Source of the DNA: Clostridia bacterium
GTDB lineage: Bacteria; Bacillota; Clostridia; Oscillospirales; CAG-272
Assembly: GCA_017467815.1 (NCBI GenBank)
Contig: JAFUKI010000173.1
Location: 1-64,000, forward strand
Direction of reading: 5' to 3'
DNA length: 64,000 nt
Positions within the stretch are counted from its first letter, which is position 1. Each line of letters opens with the position of its first letter. The notes below the pieces were generated by a model. The model saw only the letters and a program-made list of their open reading frames with translations. It was not told the DNA's origin and did not search any database. Position numbers and translations under genes: made by a program. Shown piece by piece: positions 51,571 through 60,317 of the stretch.

Positions 51571-51602
51571 AAAAATTTTACTTGCCATAACCGCTTTTCT
51601 AC

Positions 51603-53930
51603 TTATTTCTGTTTCGGTTTGATATGGTAGATTTTTACGGTGCGGATTTCTTTCATGATGTATCTTGCCATATCGTCGGTATCGGTGGTGTAGCGGATTC
51701 TGTCCCACACCATATTACGCATATTGGGCAGTACATCTCCCGTACAGTGGGCGATTGTCTTCAGGTTGAAGTCTTTATCATAGATATACAGCTCGTCGCC
51801 GCCGTAATATTCCAGATAATCTCCGCCTTCTGCCTGGATATCCCACTTCATGTTTTTGATCTGCAGGTTTTCCAGATAGCCGTGACCCGGTTCGCCTACG
51901 CGGATACGGAGATGCAGCGGTTCGTCCACGCCGGGATATGCTTCGTCGGCGACGAAAAAGGCGGAATGGTCGCGCTTGGTGATATCGGCGTTTACGGTGG
52001 CTTTATTGTCCACAACACCGGCTTCTGCCTGGATGGGACGGTCACCGTATGCCAGATCCTGGGTACGTACGATCAGATAATGGAGATCCCAGCCGTCATC
52101 CATTTTTTCCAGATGCCAGTTGCTGTTTTCGTCCTGCATTTTCTCACGCAGATCATCGGGGATATCCGCTTCTTCCCGGAAATCGCCCCACAGCTTGATC
52201 AAATCCATGTATTTATGGATGAAGCCGTGTTTCTTTGCCACATTTTCCGCTACGTGTATGGCGGCACCTGCGTCGTATGCCACTTCTCTGGACAACATAT
52301 ATTCCATATCTTCCGGCGGGGTGGCTTCGAAATGACCGTCGTTGCCGTAAATGGAATACCATCCCAACATACAGGGCAGCAGGTTACGGCGGAAATACTC
52401 CATGTGATTGGCGCGGTAAACGTACATTCCGCCCCGTCTTGCCGAATCATACCAAGGTTCGCCCCAGTTTGCGTAAGCGTAGGCGTGCCACAGATAATGG
52501 GAAAGACAACTGCCGTCGCATACCACTTCATGACCGGCGGTTTCCAGGGTCTTTTTCACATATGCTGCACGGGCATATTCCGGATAACCGGTATAGTCAC
52601 AGCCCTCTACGCCGTCGAAAGAGAAACGGTGAATCTTTGCCTCTTTTACAAAGTTACCCAGGCATTCCGCCATTTCAGACTGCAGTTCGATATTCGGGAA
52701 CAGTGTATGGTACCCGTGATCCCACAGGCGGTCCACTGTATCACCTGCGGTATGGGCGGTTTCCACGGTTTTATACGCACCGCGGGTACATCCGGTCAGG
52801 CAGAGACGTTCCTTATCGAATCCGCTGAACTGAATCAGCTCATTGCCGATGCGGACTACGTTCAGGGTACTTCTTCTGGGGAAGTTGTTGACGTCCGCCA
52901 CAAAGATTTCGGTTTCGCCCTTCTGCAGATCCTTGGTCAGCTTGGTTTTGTCCATGACCAGCAGTTTTTCATGGGGTACGGGGGTTACGTATTCATCGTC
53001 GGTGGTGATAAAGTTACTCAGAGAATGGGCGCCGAGGTGTACACCGTATTCCTTCACCTTATCGGAATAATAGGCAACCTCTGCTGCACCGCCGGGGAAG
53101 TTTACCTTATCGGCAGTAAAGTGACCCCATTTTTCGATAACGCCGGCAAAATACACACAGCTTACCCCGGCACGTCCCGCCAGTTCCACCCGTTCATCAT
53201 TGGTGAGTCCGGATCCGTCGAAGATCAGGTAATGGGCGGAGGCACGGCGGCATTTTTTGGCAAACTCGCCGTTATGGGTGGGGTGGGGGAGGTCTTCCGC
53301 CAGTTCCACTTCACCGATGCTGTCCAACAATGCATCTGCGGAATCCGCTGTCAGCAGTGCGATGGAAGCATTGTCGATCAGCGCATCCGGCATGGGGGCA
53401 GGTTCCGCGATCACGTTCTGCATACCCAGGAAATTCTTGGTTGTGTACTTCGTCCGGTCGGAGGCAGCCAGCTTCAGGTATACTTTTCCCTTATACTCGG
53501 ATGCCGCATCGTCTGCCATACCCAGATCCAGTCCGGTTTTGTTTTCCGCAACAGGTCCCGCAAAGCCGCTGATTACCTTGGGCATCAGAGACTGGATACA
53601 GACCACGGAACCATCGTCATACCAGCCTGCACCGATCACTTCACCGAAAGAAACCGCTTCGGTGGCATAGGGACCGAAAATAAACCGTTCCGTTCCCGCA
53701 GGCACTTCTTTTACAGTGATCTTATAGTATTTTCCGCAGTCCTGCACAGTGAGCTTACAGGTACCGGGTTCGAATGTCAGGGTAATCTCTTCCCCGTCCC
53801 TGTCAGCGGACACAGGGGCATATGCGCATCCCTGCGTCACCAGCAGACCGATGGGCGAGGGAGTGATATAGGTTTTGTTCCCATCCGCAAGTGTCATAAG
53901 ACCTGCGTGATCCAGAGAAAGTTTTGTCAT
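51603..53930 (-). CDS. large conserved-looking protein of unknown function, possibly glycoside-hydrolase-like
   Basis: 775 residues, cytoplasmic (no signal peptide). I do not recognise it. Residues 1-230 are strand-rich; residues about 240-560 look like a barrel, with IFDGSGLTNDERVE, GVSCVYFAGVIEKWGHF, HRFSFDGVEGCDYTG (acidic pair) and several conserved-looking Trp/Tyr runs (SHYLWHAYAYANWGEPWY); residues about 620-775 are again strand-rich. This order resembles multi-domain glycoside hydrolases acting on decorated sugars, but no family can be named. GGGAGGAAAATT precedes the ATG. It follows, after a terminator, an oxidoreductase that may modify the same sugar. Confidence 0.7.
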   Translation of the reverse strand: MTKLSLDHAGLMTLADGNKTYITPSPIGLLVTQGCAYAPVSADRDGEEITLTFEPGTCKLTVQDCGKYYKITVKEVPAGTERFIFGPYATEAVSFGEVIGAGWYDDGSVVCIQSLMPKVISGFAGPVAENKTGLDLGMADDAASEYKGKVYLKLAASDRTKYTTKNFLGMQNVIAEPAPMPDALIDNASIALLTADSADALLDSIGEVELAEDLPHPTHNGEFAKKCRRASAHYLIFDGSGLTNDERVELAGRAGVSCVYFAGVIEKWGHFTADKVNFPGGAAEVAYYSDKVKEYGVHLGAHSLSNFITTDDEYVTPVPHEKLLVMDKTKLTKDLQKGETEIFVADVNNFPRRSTLNVVRIGNELIQFSGFDKERLCLTGCTRGAYKTVETAHTAGDTVDRLWDHGYHTLFPNIELQSEMAECLGNFVKEAKIHRFSFDGVEGCDYTGYPEYARAAYVKKTLETAGHEVVCDGSCLSHYLWHAYAYANWGEPWYDSARRGGMYVYRANHMEYFRRNLLPCMLGWYSIYGNDGHFEATPPEDMEYMLSREVAYDAGAAIHVAENVAKKHGFIHKYMDLIKLWGDFREEADIPDDLREKMQDENSNWHLEKMDDGWDLHYLIVRTQDLAYGDRPIQAEAGVVDNKATVNADITKRDHSAFFVADEAYPGVDEPLHLRIRVGEPGHGYLENLQIKNMKWDIQAEGGDYLEYYGGDELYIYDKDFNLKTIAHCTGDVLPNMRNMVWDRIRYTTDTDDMARYIMKEIRTVKIYHIKPKQK

Positions 53931-53963
53931 AATTTTCCTCCCGTAACAGTTTTGGGTCGGTTG

Positions 53964-54000
53964 TAAAAAACAGGGGACCACCAATGCGGCAGTCCCCTGT
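53964..54000 (-). terminator. intrinsic terminator of the oxidoreductase gene
   Basis: On the minus strand ACAGGGGAC/GTCCCCTGT stem followed by TTTTTT. Confidence 0.88.
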
Positions 54001-54011
54001 CATGGAGTCAA

Positions 54012-55181
54012 TTAAACACCGTAGGAGCCTTCGGTAGAGAATACGATACCGGCATCTTCTTTTGCCTTGGATGTTTTGATCTTTTCCTGCAGCATTGTCC
54101 AGAATTCTTCGCCGTCGTTCACTACGTCAACCCATTCGTTCTTCCAGGAAGAGAGCATCATAGCGTTGGCGATGGACAGTCCTCTGATACCTTCAATACC
54201 GGGAGCCAGCAGTTCTTCGCCCTTCAGCAGATGGTTGGTGAAGTTCTTCAGAATACCAACGTGCTGTTCGCCTGTGCCGCCTTCCACTTCGATGTTGATC
54301 TGTTCCTTTTCGATCTTGCCGAAACCGGCACTGCTGTTCTTTGTGAATTCTCTTTCGTCAACAGACAGCTTGGTATAAACTAACTTTTCGTTCTCGTAAA
54401 CCAGCTTACCCTTGGAACCGGTGATCTCCAGACGGTTGGTGCCGGGGAATTCGCCGGTACTGGTGATGAATACGGCGGTAGAACCGTTTTCGTATTCAGC
54501 CATTGCGGTTACGTCGTCTTCTACTTCGATATCGTGGTACTTACCGATATCGCACTTGGCAAAGATCTTCTTGGGCATACCGAAGATCCACTGCCACAGG
54601 TCGAGCTGGTGCGGACACTGGTTCATCAGAACGCCGCCGCCTTCGCCTGCCCAGGTTGCTCTCCATCCGCCGCTGTTGTAGTATGCCTGGGTACGGTACC
54701 AGTCGGTGATGATCCATACGCAGCGCTTCAGTTCGCCCAGTTCGCCGCTCTGTACCATATCACGCATCTTCTGATAGTATGCGTTGGTTCTCTGGTTGAA
54801 CATGATACCGAAGGTTACGTCGGGTCTGCTCTTTACTTTTTCGATCAGTTCGTATACTTTCTTTGTATATACGCCGATGGGCTTTTCGCTGATTACGTTG
54901 ATGCCGGCATCGATTGCGTCCATAGCGATGATGGGGTGGAGATAGTGGGGGGTTGCGATGATGACAGCGTCCACTGTACCGGATGCCAGCAGTTCCTTAT
55001 AATCGGAGAAGAACTGTACACCCTTATCCGCACAAACGCCCTTCGCCCATTCCAGACGGCTTTCCTTAATGTCACAAATCGCAGTCAGAACTGCACCGGG
55101 AACATAATTGTTCAGGAAAGAATACATATGACCGGAACCCATATTACCGATCCCAACAATGCCAAAACGTACCTGTTCCAT
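54012..55181 (-). CDS. Gfo/Idh/MocA family oxidoreductase
   Basis: 389-residue NAD(P)-dependent dehydrogenase. Rossmann motif GIVGIGNMGSGH (residues about 6-17), ATPHYLH, the EKP signature SEKPIG and, in the C-domain, MNQCPHQLDLWQWI with the conserved His and Asp. Start at 55181 has AGGAGG 6 nt upstream; the longer frame upstream is AT-rich and not similar to the family. Probably acts on a sugar or cyclitol. It differs clearly from the homologue at 1-1039 and is a neighbour of the unknown 775-residue protein. Confidence 0.93.
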   Translation of the reverse strand: MEQVRFGIVGIGNMGSGHMYSFLNNYVPGAVLTAICDIKESRLEWAKGVCADKGVQFFSDYKELLASGTVDAVIIATPHYLHPIIAMDAIDAGINVISEKPIGVYTKKVYELIEKVKSRPDVTFGIMFNQRTNAYYQKMRDMVQSGELGELKRCVWIITDWYRTQAYYNSGGWRATWAGEGGGVLMNQCPHQLDLWQWIFGMPKKIFAKCDIGKYHDIEVEDDVTAMAEYENGSTAVFITSTGEFPGTNRLEITGSKGKLVYENEKLVYTKLSVDEREFTKNSSAGFGKIEKEQINIEVEGGTGEQHVGILKNFTNHLLKGEELLAPGIEGIRGLSIANAMMLSSWKNEWVDVVNDGEEFWTMLQEKIKTSKAKEDAGIVFSTEGSYGV

Positions 55182-55332
55182 ATTGCCTCCTATAGTAAAA
55201 AATGAATTTTCGTCCCAAAGACTTGATTTTATTTTATCATACTGCAGCCTGAATTGCAATATAAATATATAAATTTTCCACAGGGAATCCCGCTTTTTCT
55301 TTTTCATCAGACCGCTAACAGGAAAAACAAAA

Positions 55333-55367
55333 GCCTGTTTTATCCGTTTTTCACAGATAAAACAGGC
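55333..55367. terminator. bidirectional terminator
   Basis: Twelve-bp perfect stem GCCTGTTTTATC/GATAAAACAGGC with T runs on both strands, after the DtxR-type gene. Confidence 0.9.
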
Positions 55368-55379
55368 AATTTTTCTTTC

Positions 55380-55754
55380 TCACAGAACATCATTATCCTG
55401 CAGAAACTTTCGGATCGCATTGAAGCTCTTGTCGCTCAGATCGTGTTCGATCTTGCAGGAGTCTTCGTAGGCTGTTTCCGCATCCACACCCAGCTTCATC
55501 AGCACCTTCGCAATGGTTTCGTGACGCTCGTACATATGGGTCGCCACTTCCAGCCCCGTTTCCGTCAGGGTGATGAATCCCCCTTCGTCCATGTTGATGT
55601 AGCCGCTCTCACGCAGATTCCGCATCATTACGCTGATGGTCGGCTTGGAATATCCCATTTCCCTGCTGACATCCACGGAACGGCAGGAACCTTTCCGGCG
55701 CAGGAGCATAAAAATGGTTTCCAAGTAGTTTTCCGCTGCTTCGTGTATGACCAT
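55380..55754 (-). CDS. DtxR/MntR-family metal-dependent regulator
   Basis: 124-residue repressor that binds DNA when loaded with Fe2+ or Mn2+. N-terminal winged helix (ENYLETIFMLLRRKGSCRSV in outline; recognition helix YSKPTISVMMRNLRESGYI) and dimerisation domain with AYEDSCKIEHDLSD, holding the Cys, Glu and His metal ligands. No SH3-like third domain, as in MntR. ATG at 55754 follows AGG by 8 nt; a GTG two codons earlier is the alternative. No metal transporter is adjacent, so the regulated genes are elsewhere. Confidence 0.92.
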   Translation of the reverse strand: MVIHEAAENYLETIFMLLRRKGSCRSVDVSREMGYSKPTISVMMRNLRESGYINMDEGGFITLTETGLEVATHMYERHETIAKVLMKLGVDAETAYEDSCKIEHDLSDKSFNAIRKFLQDNDVL

Positions 55755-55789
55755 ATTCACATCCTGCCTTTCTTTCAGTTATTTTTAAT

Positions 55790-55818
55790 AGTATACCACA
55801 AAAGTGGGGTTTTGTCAA
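55790..55818 (-). promoter_or_regulatory. sigma-A promoter for the DtxR-type gene
   Basis: On the minus strand consensus TTGACA, 17-nt spacer, TATACT with TGTGG before the -10. Confidence 0.8.
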
Positions 55819-55848
55819 AGGGATTTTTTCGACAAGAAAAACCGGCTC

Positions 55849-57045
55849 TTATGCCCCGTTGCCCGTTTCCAGAAGGAGGGCTTCGTAATCCCGGACACAG
55901 ATGACGATATCCGGCTTGTATTCCAGAATCAGCTCCTCCACGGTCTTCTCACCGTAGTGGCGGAAATCGTACGTATACATGGTATCAAATCCCACCCATG
56001 CCACGGATTCCATTGCGTTGGTGAAGCTGTCGCCGTAGATGAGAATATCCGGCAGGTTCTCTCTGTCCGTCTCGATTCTGGTTTCCCGGTTATCCCCGCC
56101 CATGTACAGGGAATACAGCACATCCGATGTATCGTCTGCCGGGAGAGCGTATACGGTACCCGCGATCTCCTCTCCGTTTTCGTACCGGCGGAAGGGGATA
56201 TTTTCCTTCGGGGTCATAATGTGCAGTTTTTCCCCGGATGTCCACAGTCCGCACAGCTTACGGGTACGGGAACCCAGGTACGGGTTGGGAAGGGCGGTGG
56301 TTTCGTAGGAGGATGCATCGGGGATGGGGTAATCACTGCCGGTATCCGCGTTCCATTTTTCCACGGCAGCACGATAGGCAGCGAAGGCGCCGGAAATGGA
56401 GTAGTGGTTATCCACAAGGGAGCTGGATGAACGGAGAATTCCCTGCTCTTTGTATACCGCAAGCATATCCAGATACGGTACGTCCATTTCCGTCAGTCTG
56501 GCAAACAGGGCTTCGCCGGATTTTTCGGTATAGTCGGCGCGATTGTTCAGATAATCGGGGTATGCGTCCTCATAGCACACATACTGACAGGGTATGGCTG
56601 CATACAGGAAATAGCCGCCGTAGGATCGGGTAACTTCCGCGTGGCTTTTCAGATTTGCCGCAACGGTATCCGCTTTTTCTTCGATCCAGGCGGTATCGCA
56701 GGGGTATTCATAGGCATTCCAAGGCAGGAGCAGATCGTCCTCTGCAATAACCACTTCATTGACCACGGGACGGCGAAATACCCGCAGATCCAGCCATGTT
56801 TTGATCTTCAGTGCCACATTCCGTCCGGCGGCGTGATCCTGCAGGCTGGTTTCCACATCGGAGAACCAGGATCCGTCCAGCATCCCGGACACGGTGAATG
56901 CCGGTATTTCCGCCAGATTCCGGTTTTCGTAGAAGGAATAGCTCTCGTCCATGCTCATCACCGTAAATGCCATTGCCCCGAAGAGAAACAGCAGGACGGC
57001 GCAGACAAAGAGAATATCCGGTATATGTAATCGGGATTTCTTCAT
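55849..57045 (-). CDS. DHHW-type SGNH-like protein, partner of MBOAT acyltransferase
   Basis: 398 residues with an N-terminal signal anchor (about 10-33) and an extracellular domain. It has the DHHW-protein layout: LLLPWNAYEYP, then VDNHYSISGAF (the DxHxS-type pair) and GDSF in LIYGDSFTNAM (Ser nucleophile), making a possible Ser-His-Asp site like AlgJ/AlgX. These proteins take acyl groups handed across the membrane by the MBOAT partner and put them on a secreted polymer. The chosen ATG follows TGAGG and lies 17 nt after the MBOAT stop. Confidence 0.85.
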   Translation of the reverse strand: MKKSRLHIPDILFVCAVLLFLFGAMAFTVMSMDESYSFYENRNLAEIPAFTVSGMLDGSWFSDVETSLQDHAAGRNVALKIKTWLDLRVFRRPVVNEVVIAEDDLLLPWNAYEYPCDTAWIEEKADTVAANLKSHAEVTRSYGGYFLYAAIPCQYVCYEDAYPDYLNNRADYTEKSGEALFARLTEMDVPYLDMLAVYKEQGILRSSSSLVDNHYSISGAFAAYRAAVEKWNADTGSDYPIPDASSYETTALPNPYLGSRTRKLCGLWTSGEKLHIMTPKENIPFRRYENGEEIAGTVYALPADDTSDVLYSLYMGGDNRETRIETDRENLPDILIYGDSFTNAMESVAWVGFDTMYTYDFRHYGEKTVEELILEYKPDIVICVRDYEALLLETGNGA

Positions 57046-57061
57046 AGATTGCCTCATTGTA

Positions 57062-58495
57062 TCAGAATTGGAAATAGATAAAGGGATTGAAGCTGCCGGT
57101 GACCAGCCAGATATAGGAAACCACAAACACGCCGAAAGCGAACACCATGGACAAGACCCGGCAGACGGGTCCGCACCACGGTCTCGTGCTGTTCTGCACC
57201 CGTTCTTTCAACCACGGCACGATGGGCATTGCGGCAATTATGCACACCACCCATTCGATCCAGTGCTGCTTCAGCAGGTACACAACCTGTCCGCCCGACA
57301 CCGCCGCATCTGCCGCCGATACGGGATTGCAGCCGATCATGGCAGTCAGGTAGTGCAGTGCGTGGGATGTGTTGTCTGCCCGGAAAAACACCCATGCGGC
57401 AATGACCACCAGCATGGTACAGCTCCATCGCAGCAGTTTCGGCAGTTTTTCCAAAAGGTTCTTCAGCAGATATTTTTCGAGGATCAGGAAAACCGCGTAA
57501 TACACTCCCCACAAAATGAAGCTCCACTCTGCACCATGCCACAATCCGGTGAGCATCCAGACCACAAACAGGTTGCGCACGGCTTTTCCCGTACTGCAGC
57601 GGCTGCCGCCAAGGGGAAAGTACACGTAATCCCGGAACCAGGTGGAAAGGGATATATGCCAGCGCCGCCAGAAATCCGTTACGGATACTGCCACGTAGGG
57701 ATACCGGAAGTTCTCCGCAAAATGGAAACCGAAGATCTGCGCCAGCCCGATCGCCATGTCCGAATAGGCGGAAAAGTCAAAATAGATCTGGAACGTATAG
57801 GCAAACGCACCGACCCATGCCAGTCCTGCAGTCAGGTGCGCGTCCCCTGCGGAAAAGGCTATGTCGGCAATTTCGCCCATTGCACCTGCCAGCAGCATCT
57901 TTTTGCCGAATCCCAGCATGAAGCGGATCATACCGTCCGTGAAACCGGTCAGGGTATGTTCTCTGTGGTGCAGTGCTTCTTCCACATCCACATAACGCAC
58001 AATGGGACCTGCCACAAGCTGGGGGAAAAAGGAGATATACAACAGCAGATACGCGGGATTTTTCTGGATTTTACAGTTGCCCAGATAAGCGTCGATGACG
58101 TAGCTCATGCCCTGGAATGTGTAGAAGGATATGCCGATGGGCAGGACGATGGAAGGTACCGTTATATCCGCACCCAGGGACGCGATAATGGATGCACCAA
58201 AACCGAAATATTTATAGTACCCCAAAAGTCCCAGATTCCCTGCCATGGCAAGAATGAAAATCAGTTTTTTCAGTCCCGGACGGGAGATATTCATACACAG
58301 TCCCGCCAGATAGTTGATGCCTACGGACACCAGCAGAAGCCACAGGTATTTCACACCGCCGAATCCGTAAAACAGGATACTGAACACCAGCAGTACCATA
58401 TTGCGCGCAGGAAGAAACCGCTTCGGAATGCAGAAATATACTGCAATCAGAACCGACAGAAAAAAGCCAATAAATACTGTACTGCTGAATACCAT
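57062..58495 (-). CDS. MBOAT-family O-acyltransferase (AlgI/DltB-like)
   Basis: 477 residues with about eleven membrane helices. Family motifs: RRWHISLSTWFRDYVYFPLGG (in part: WHISLSTWFRDYVYFPLGG) and the catalytic His in LTGLWHGAEWSF. Starts MVFSSTVFIGFFL, typical. It moves acyl, usually acetyl, groups across the membrane to a cell-wall or capsular polymer together with the DHHW protein encoded next. No polymer-synthesis genes are present in the window, so the target is unknown. Confidence 0.95.
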   Translation of the reverse strand: MVFSSTVFIGFFLSVLIAVYFCIPKRFLPARNMVLLVFSILFYGFGGVKYLWLLLVSVGINYLAGLCMNISRPGLKKLIFILAMAGNLGLLGYYKYFGFGASIIASLGADITVPSIVLPIGISFYTFQGMSYVIDAYLGNCKIQKNPAYLLLYISFFPQLVAGPIVRYVDVEEALHHREHTLTGFTDGMIRFMLGFGKKMLLAGAMGEIADIAFSAGDAHLTAGLAWVGAFAYTFQIYFDFSAYSDMAIGLAQIFGFHFAENFRYPYVAVSVTDFWRRWHISLSTWFRDYVYFPLGGSRCSTGKAVRNLFVVWMLTGLWHGAEWSFILWGVYYAVFLILEKYLLKNLLEKLPKLLRWSCTMLVVIAAWVFFRADNTSHALHYLTAMIGCNPVSAADAAVSGGQVVYLLKQHWIEWVVCIIAAMPIVPWLKERVQNSTRPWCGPVCRVLSMVFAFGVFVVSYIWLVTGSFNPFIYFQF

Positions 58496-58602
58496 AATTC
58501 CCTCTGTTTTTACTTCAACATATTTCTATTATTATACCACAACACAGCACGGAAAGCCATGTTTTTTGACAATTTTACAGAATAGTGACGGATTTCATGC
58601 TT

Positions 58603-59967
58603 TCACTGCAGTTTCCGCAGCAGCTGTTCTCCGGTTGCATACCATTCTGCCGGAATCCGCTTCAGAAGGGTCAGACTGTCTCCCACGGCGATGCGGGATA
58701 CGCCCTGCGCTACGGTTACGGTAACTTTGTATCCGGCAGATGCAAGCCATGCTTCACTCTCCGGTGAATGTTTTCCGTAGGGGTAGACGAATACCTTTTT
58801 CATCATGGGAAACCTATCCCCGGCTTCAGCGGCGATTTTCTCATAATCCTCCTGCAAAGTGGACGCGTATCCATCTTCCGTCATGTTCAGGTTTACCGCA
58901 CCGTCCAGGTAGCTTCCGGAAGCGTGCAGTCCCCAGGAGTGGGATACCAGCTCAATACGCCCTTCCGTATCCGCCGCACTTACCTCTTCCAGTGTAAAGT
59001 GGGACAGCGTACCTTCCCCGCGGCTGCCGATCAGGTTCCCGATCACCGCAACACTCATTTTCATATCAAATTCCGCAAGCAACGGCAAAGCGATGTCCAG
59101 CACACCGCTGTATCCGTCATCGGATGTCAGGAGTACGCATTTTTCCGGCAGGGGGATTCTGCCTTCGGTGTACAGGAGCAGTTCCGCAAAGGTGATGCTC
59201 TCGTAACCGGCGGCGGACAATGCCCGGAGGTGGCTGCGGAATGTCGCGGGGGTTACGGTGTAGTCTGCCGGCTGTTCGGCGAAATTGTGATACATCAGAA
59301 TGGCTGTTTCGACCTGCTCAGGGACATGAAAGGTATGGGATACCCTTTTGTCTTTATCCAGCATTCGCACCGCCACAGCCGCCATTTCGCTCCTGCAGAT
59401 CTCTCCATCCGGACGGAAGCGGTACGTATCGTCTCCCACCATAATACCGCATCCGTACATACGGTATACATCGTCATAATACCAAGCATTCTCATCCGCC
59501 GCATCCCGGAAACAAAGATTCCCCGGTGTATTCAGAATCGGTTCTTCTTCGGCAAGTACCGCGGAAAAGATCTGCGCGATCCGGGCACGGCTGGCGTATG
59601 CGTTATAATCGGTACACGGTTCTGTCAGAATCCCCTTGGCAAGGGCGTACTGCACATACGGGTCGTACCAGATCTCGCTGCCGTTTGTAAGGGTAACTTC
59701 CCCATCCGTTTTCACCTGTACAATGCAGGAAGCCAGTTTGATGCATTCCGCCACGGTAACACAGCCGTCCGGATCGTACCGGTTTTCGGTTTTTCCGTCG
59801 ATAATCCCCATCTCGTATGCGGCAGACACGTATTCGTGATACCATGCATCTTTGGGGACGTCGGTGAATCCATCGGTATAGGTTCGGGCACCGGCGGGAA
59901 GGATCAGCAGAAAAATAAGCAGGGGAAACAGAAATATATACATTCGTTTTGGAATTGTGTGGTTCAT
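58603..59967 (-). CDS. SLH-domain polysaccharide deacetylase
   Basis: 454-residue exported protein. Signal peptide (about residues 6-26), three SLH domains (about 30-90, 95-150, 150-210; e.g. FTDVPKDAWYHEYVSAAYEMGI in outline and YRFRPDGEICRSEMAAV) that hold it to the wall polymer, then a NodB/CE4 domain (about 220-450): LLTSDDGYSGVLD with the catalytic Asp pair and SHSWGLH with the metal His residues. It would remove N-acetyl groups from peptidoglycan or another surface glycan. AAAGGAAG precedes the ATG at 59967. Possibly works beside the acylation pair downstream. Confidence 0.92.
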   Translation of the reverse strand: MNHTIPKRMYIFLFPLLIFLLILPAGARTYTDGFTDVPKDAWYHEYVSAAYEMGIIDGKTENRYDPDGCVTVAECIKLASCIVQVKTDGEVTLTNGSEIWYDPYVQYALAKGILTEPCTDYNAYASRARIAQIFSAVLAEEEPILNTPGNLCFRDAADENAWYYDDVYRMYGCGIMVGDDTYRFRPDGEICRSEMAAVAVRMLDKDKRVSHTFHVPEQVETAILMYHNFAEQPADYTVTPATFRSHLRALSAAGYESITFAELLLYTEGRIPLPEKCVLLTSDDGYSGVLDIALPLLAEFDMKMSVAVIGNLIGSRGEGTLSHFTLEEVSAADTEGRIELVSHSWGLHASGSYLDGAVNLNMTEDGYASTLQEDYEKIAAEAGDRFPMMKKVFVYPYGKHSPESEAWLASAGYKVTVTVAQGVSRIAVGDSLTLLKRIPAEWYATGEQLLRKLQ

Positions 59968-60178
59968 GGCGGAGACTTCCTTTTGTTGGGATTGTGTTAT
60001 CCTTATCATTATACCACATTTTACCGAAAAATACTATGGGTAATACTGCATCTGTGAAATGACATCGCAGTATTCTCAGTATCCCCTTCCCAAACAGAAT
60101 TAAGGACACAAAATTACTATTCCAAAACCGCCACCCTTAAACCAATCCAATATTTCTGTCGCAAAACCATTTTTCAAT
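59968..60178. other. intergenic stretch without recognised gene
   Basis: Contains a minus-strand TATAAT (extended, TGTGGTATAAT, at about 60011-60021) that may serve the SLH-deacetylase gene. Otherwise nothing recognised up to repeat copy F. Confidence 0.45.
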
Positions 60179-60255
60179 GTTTTTGGAAAAGAGGGAGGGG
60201 GTCGCAGGGGGAGGGAGAAATACTTTTTCGCAAAAAGTGTTTCTCCCTCCCCCTG
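60179..60255 (+). repeat. palindromic repeat family, copy F
   Basis: GTTTTTGGAAAAGAGGGAGGGG flank, then CAGGGGGAGGGAGAAA...TTTCTCCCTCCCCCTG hairpin (60205-60255), the longest stem of the family. Lies between the oppA terminator and the SLH gene. Confidence 0.8.
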
Positions 60256-60271
60256 CTCAATTATAACAACC

Positions 60272-60306
60272 AAAAAAAGAGCCTGCCATCCTAAGACAGC
60301 AGGCTC
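60272..60306 (-). terminator. intrinsic terminator of the opp operon
   Basis: On the minus strand GAGCCTGC/GCAGGCTC stem followed by TTTTTTT, 12 nt after oppA. Confidence 0.9.
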
Positions 60307-60317
60307 AAATTTAAGGA

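Noticed and set aside
51624-53966. Long open frame antisense to the unknown 775-residue gene
   Set aside because: The minus frame has a GGGAGG ribosome site and balanced composition; the plus frame is Cys/His/Ile-rich and lacks a start signal.
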